63,866 nucleotides of DNA, taken from contig NZ_SSMX01000020.1 in assembly GCF_004799515.1 (NCBI RefSeq), positions 1 to 63,866 of the forward strand, read 5' to 3'. A program made the translations under genes and the position numbers. This DNA is from Phenylobacterium sp. (lineage in GTDB: Bacteria > Pseudomonadota > Alphaproteobacteria > Caulobacterales > Caulobacteraceae). This document shows, piece after piece, positions 63,402-63,866 of this stretch; within the stretch, counting starts at the first letter, position 1, and each line of letters starts with the position of its first letter. Below the pieces are notes generated by a model. The model had not been told where the DNA came from. It made no database searches and saw only the letters and a list, made by a program, of their open reading frames with translations.

Positions 63402-63866
63402 GCCGGGCTGGGAGCCAGGCGCCGCCACGCGGCCGTGGATTTGTCCAGGGCCGCGTGGCCCCAAGTCCCGAGCCCGCGCCGCCCTCCGCTAGGCGCACGT
63501 CCGGCCCGCCCGGACCCACCGTGGCATTGATCTCATGGCGGCCAGTTTGCCTTGGGGCCTCGGCTTCTCAAGGACCGGGCTCCGCCCGGCCGCGGAGCGG
63601 CGCGCCAAACAGCGCGTCCTTGACAAGCCGAGCCCCCAAGGCTCGCCTCATCCATGAGGTGAAAGCCTCTCCAGCGGTCTGGAAGACGGCCGGCTAGACC
63701 GGCATAGCTTCCAAGCTAGAGGCGAATGTCCGGAAGGCGCCGGGAGACCAAAATCCGTTCTCGACCCATGGCAGGCGTCCGGTAGGTCCGCTTGTCGGGT
63801 CCCTTCAGGCTCACTACCGTCACGTGTAGCAATTCGGGGAGGCACGGGTGAGATCAATGCTCCACG
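63402..63866. other. Right-hand gene-poor stretch
   Basis: 465 bases with no supported gene; contains the repeat listed next. A GTGAGATCAATGCTCC near the end, after GGGGAGGCAC, could be the beginning of a plus-strand gene cut by the window edge, unproven. Confidence 0.4.
63540..63695. repeat. Palindromic dispersed element, copy 2
   Basis: ATCTCATGGCGGCCAG start, CCTTGGGGCCTCGGC arm, mirrored GCCGAGCCCCCAAGG arm, then CCATGAGGT. Central loop differs from copy 1. The flanking GAAAGCCTCTCC and TCTGGAAGAC are shared with other copies. Confidence 0.75.

Noticed and set aside
63648..63857. 69-residue minus-strand frame at the right edge
   Set aside because: Lies partly in the repeat; composition Ser/Pro/Arg typical of chance frames.

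Overview
High-GC (roughly 70% by eye) chromosomal DNA of an alphaproteobacterium, most likely Caulobacteraceae (Caulobacter/Phenylobacterium-like). Reasons: a TrcR-type DUF1013 regulator, COQ9 and YdcH/DUF465 small proteins, serC-serA behind a structured leader, an ornithine decarboxylase with an alphaproteobacterial speF-type leader, GANTC (CcrM) and TTAA-N7-TTWA (CtrA-like) motifs in one AT-rich promoter, and a PEPxxWA-CTERM protein. Only one fragment of an insertion sequence is present (the left edge). No tRNA, rRNA or CRISPR array was seen.

Layout. 1-3.1 kb: transposase tail, DUF4345 membrane protein, alkyl-DNA methyltransferase, a methyltransferase/pyruvyltransferase-like fusion, a 131-bp palindromic repeat and an ORFan. 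3.2-8.3 kb: translation and export block ffh-rpsP-rimM-trmD-rplS, interrupted by a thioesterase gene on the opposite strand. 8.4-11.2 kb: polyamine module (deoxyhypusine-synthase-like protein plus ornithine decarboxylase with leader RNA). 11.3-21.5 kb: TPR glycosyltransferase, phnCDE, pstSCAB behind a candidate Pho box, and a NarL-type two-component pair. 21.5-34.7 kb: PEP-CTERM protein, a TetR-GT4 fusion beside an LpxH-like phosphatase, TetR regulator, a large redoxin/cytochrome c/copper-monooxygenase-like protein, transporters, hydrolases and a frameshifted DUF486 gene. 34.9-39.8 kb: acyl-CoA dehydrogenase, acyl-CoA ligase, FMN reductase and ribB (the last three overlap). 40-52.7 kb: trcR, ubiX, diguanylate cyclase, purEK, COQ9, rpsU (apparent CTG start), ftsH, folP, an ArsR-SRPBCC operon, thiD and a PhzF protein. 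53-59.1 kb: hybrid histidine kinase, a cell-cycle-type promoter with two small genes, and serC-serA. 59.2-62.3 kb: a lower-GC toxin/immunity-like locus with one putative toxin gene between two homologous membrane-anchored putative immunity genes. 62.6 kb to the end: an SDR gene between two copies of the palindromic element.

The most unusual items are the duplicated-immunity polymorphic toxin locus, the TetR-GT4 fusion, the five-part redoxin/cytochrome/copper/EF-hand protein, the leader RNA that redefines the ornithine decarboxylase start, and the dispersed 131-bp palindrome. All assignments come from reading the sequence; no database search was run.
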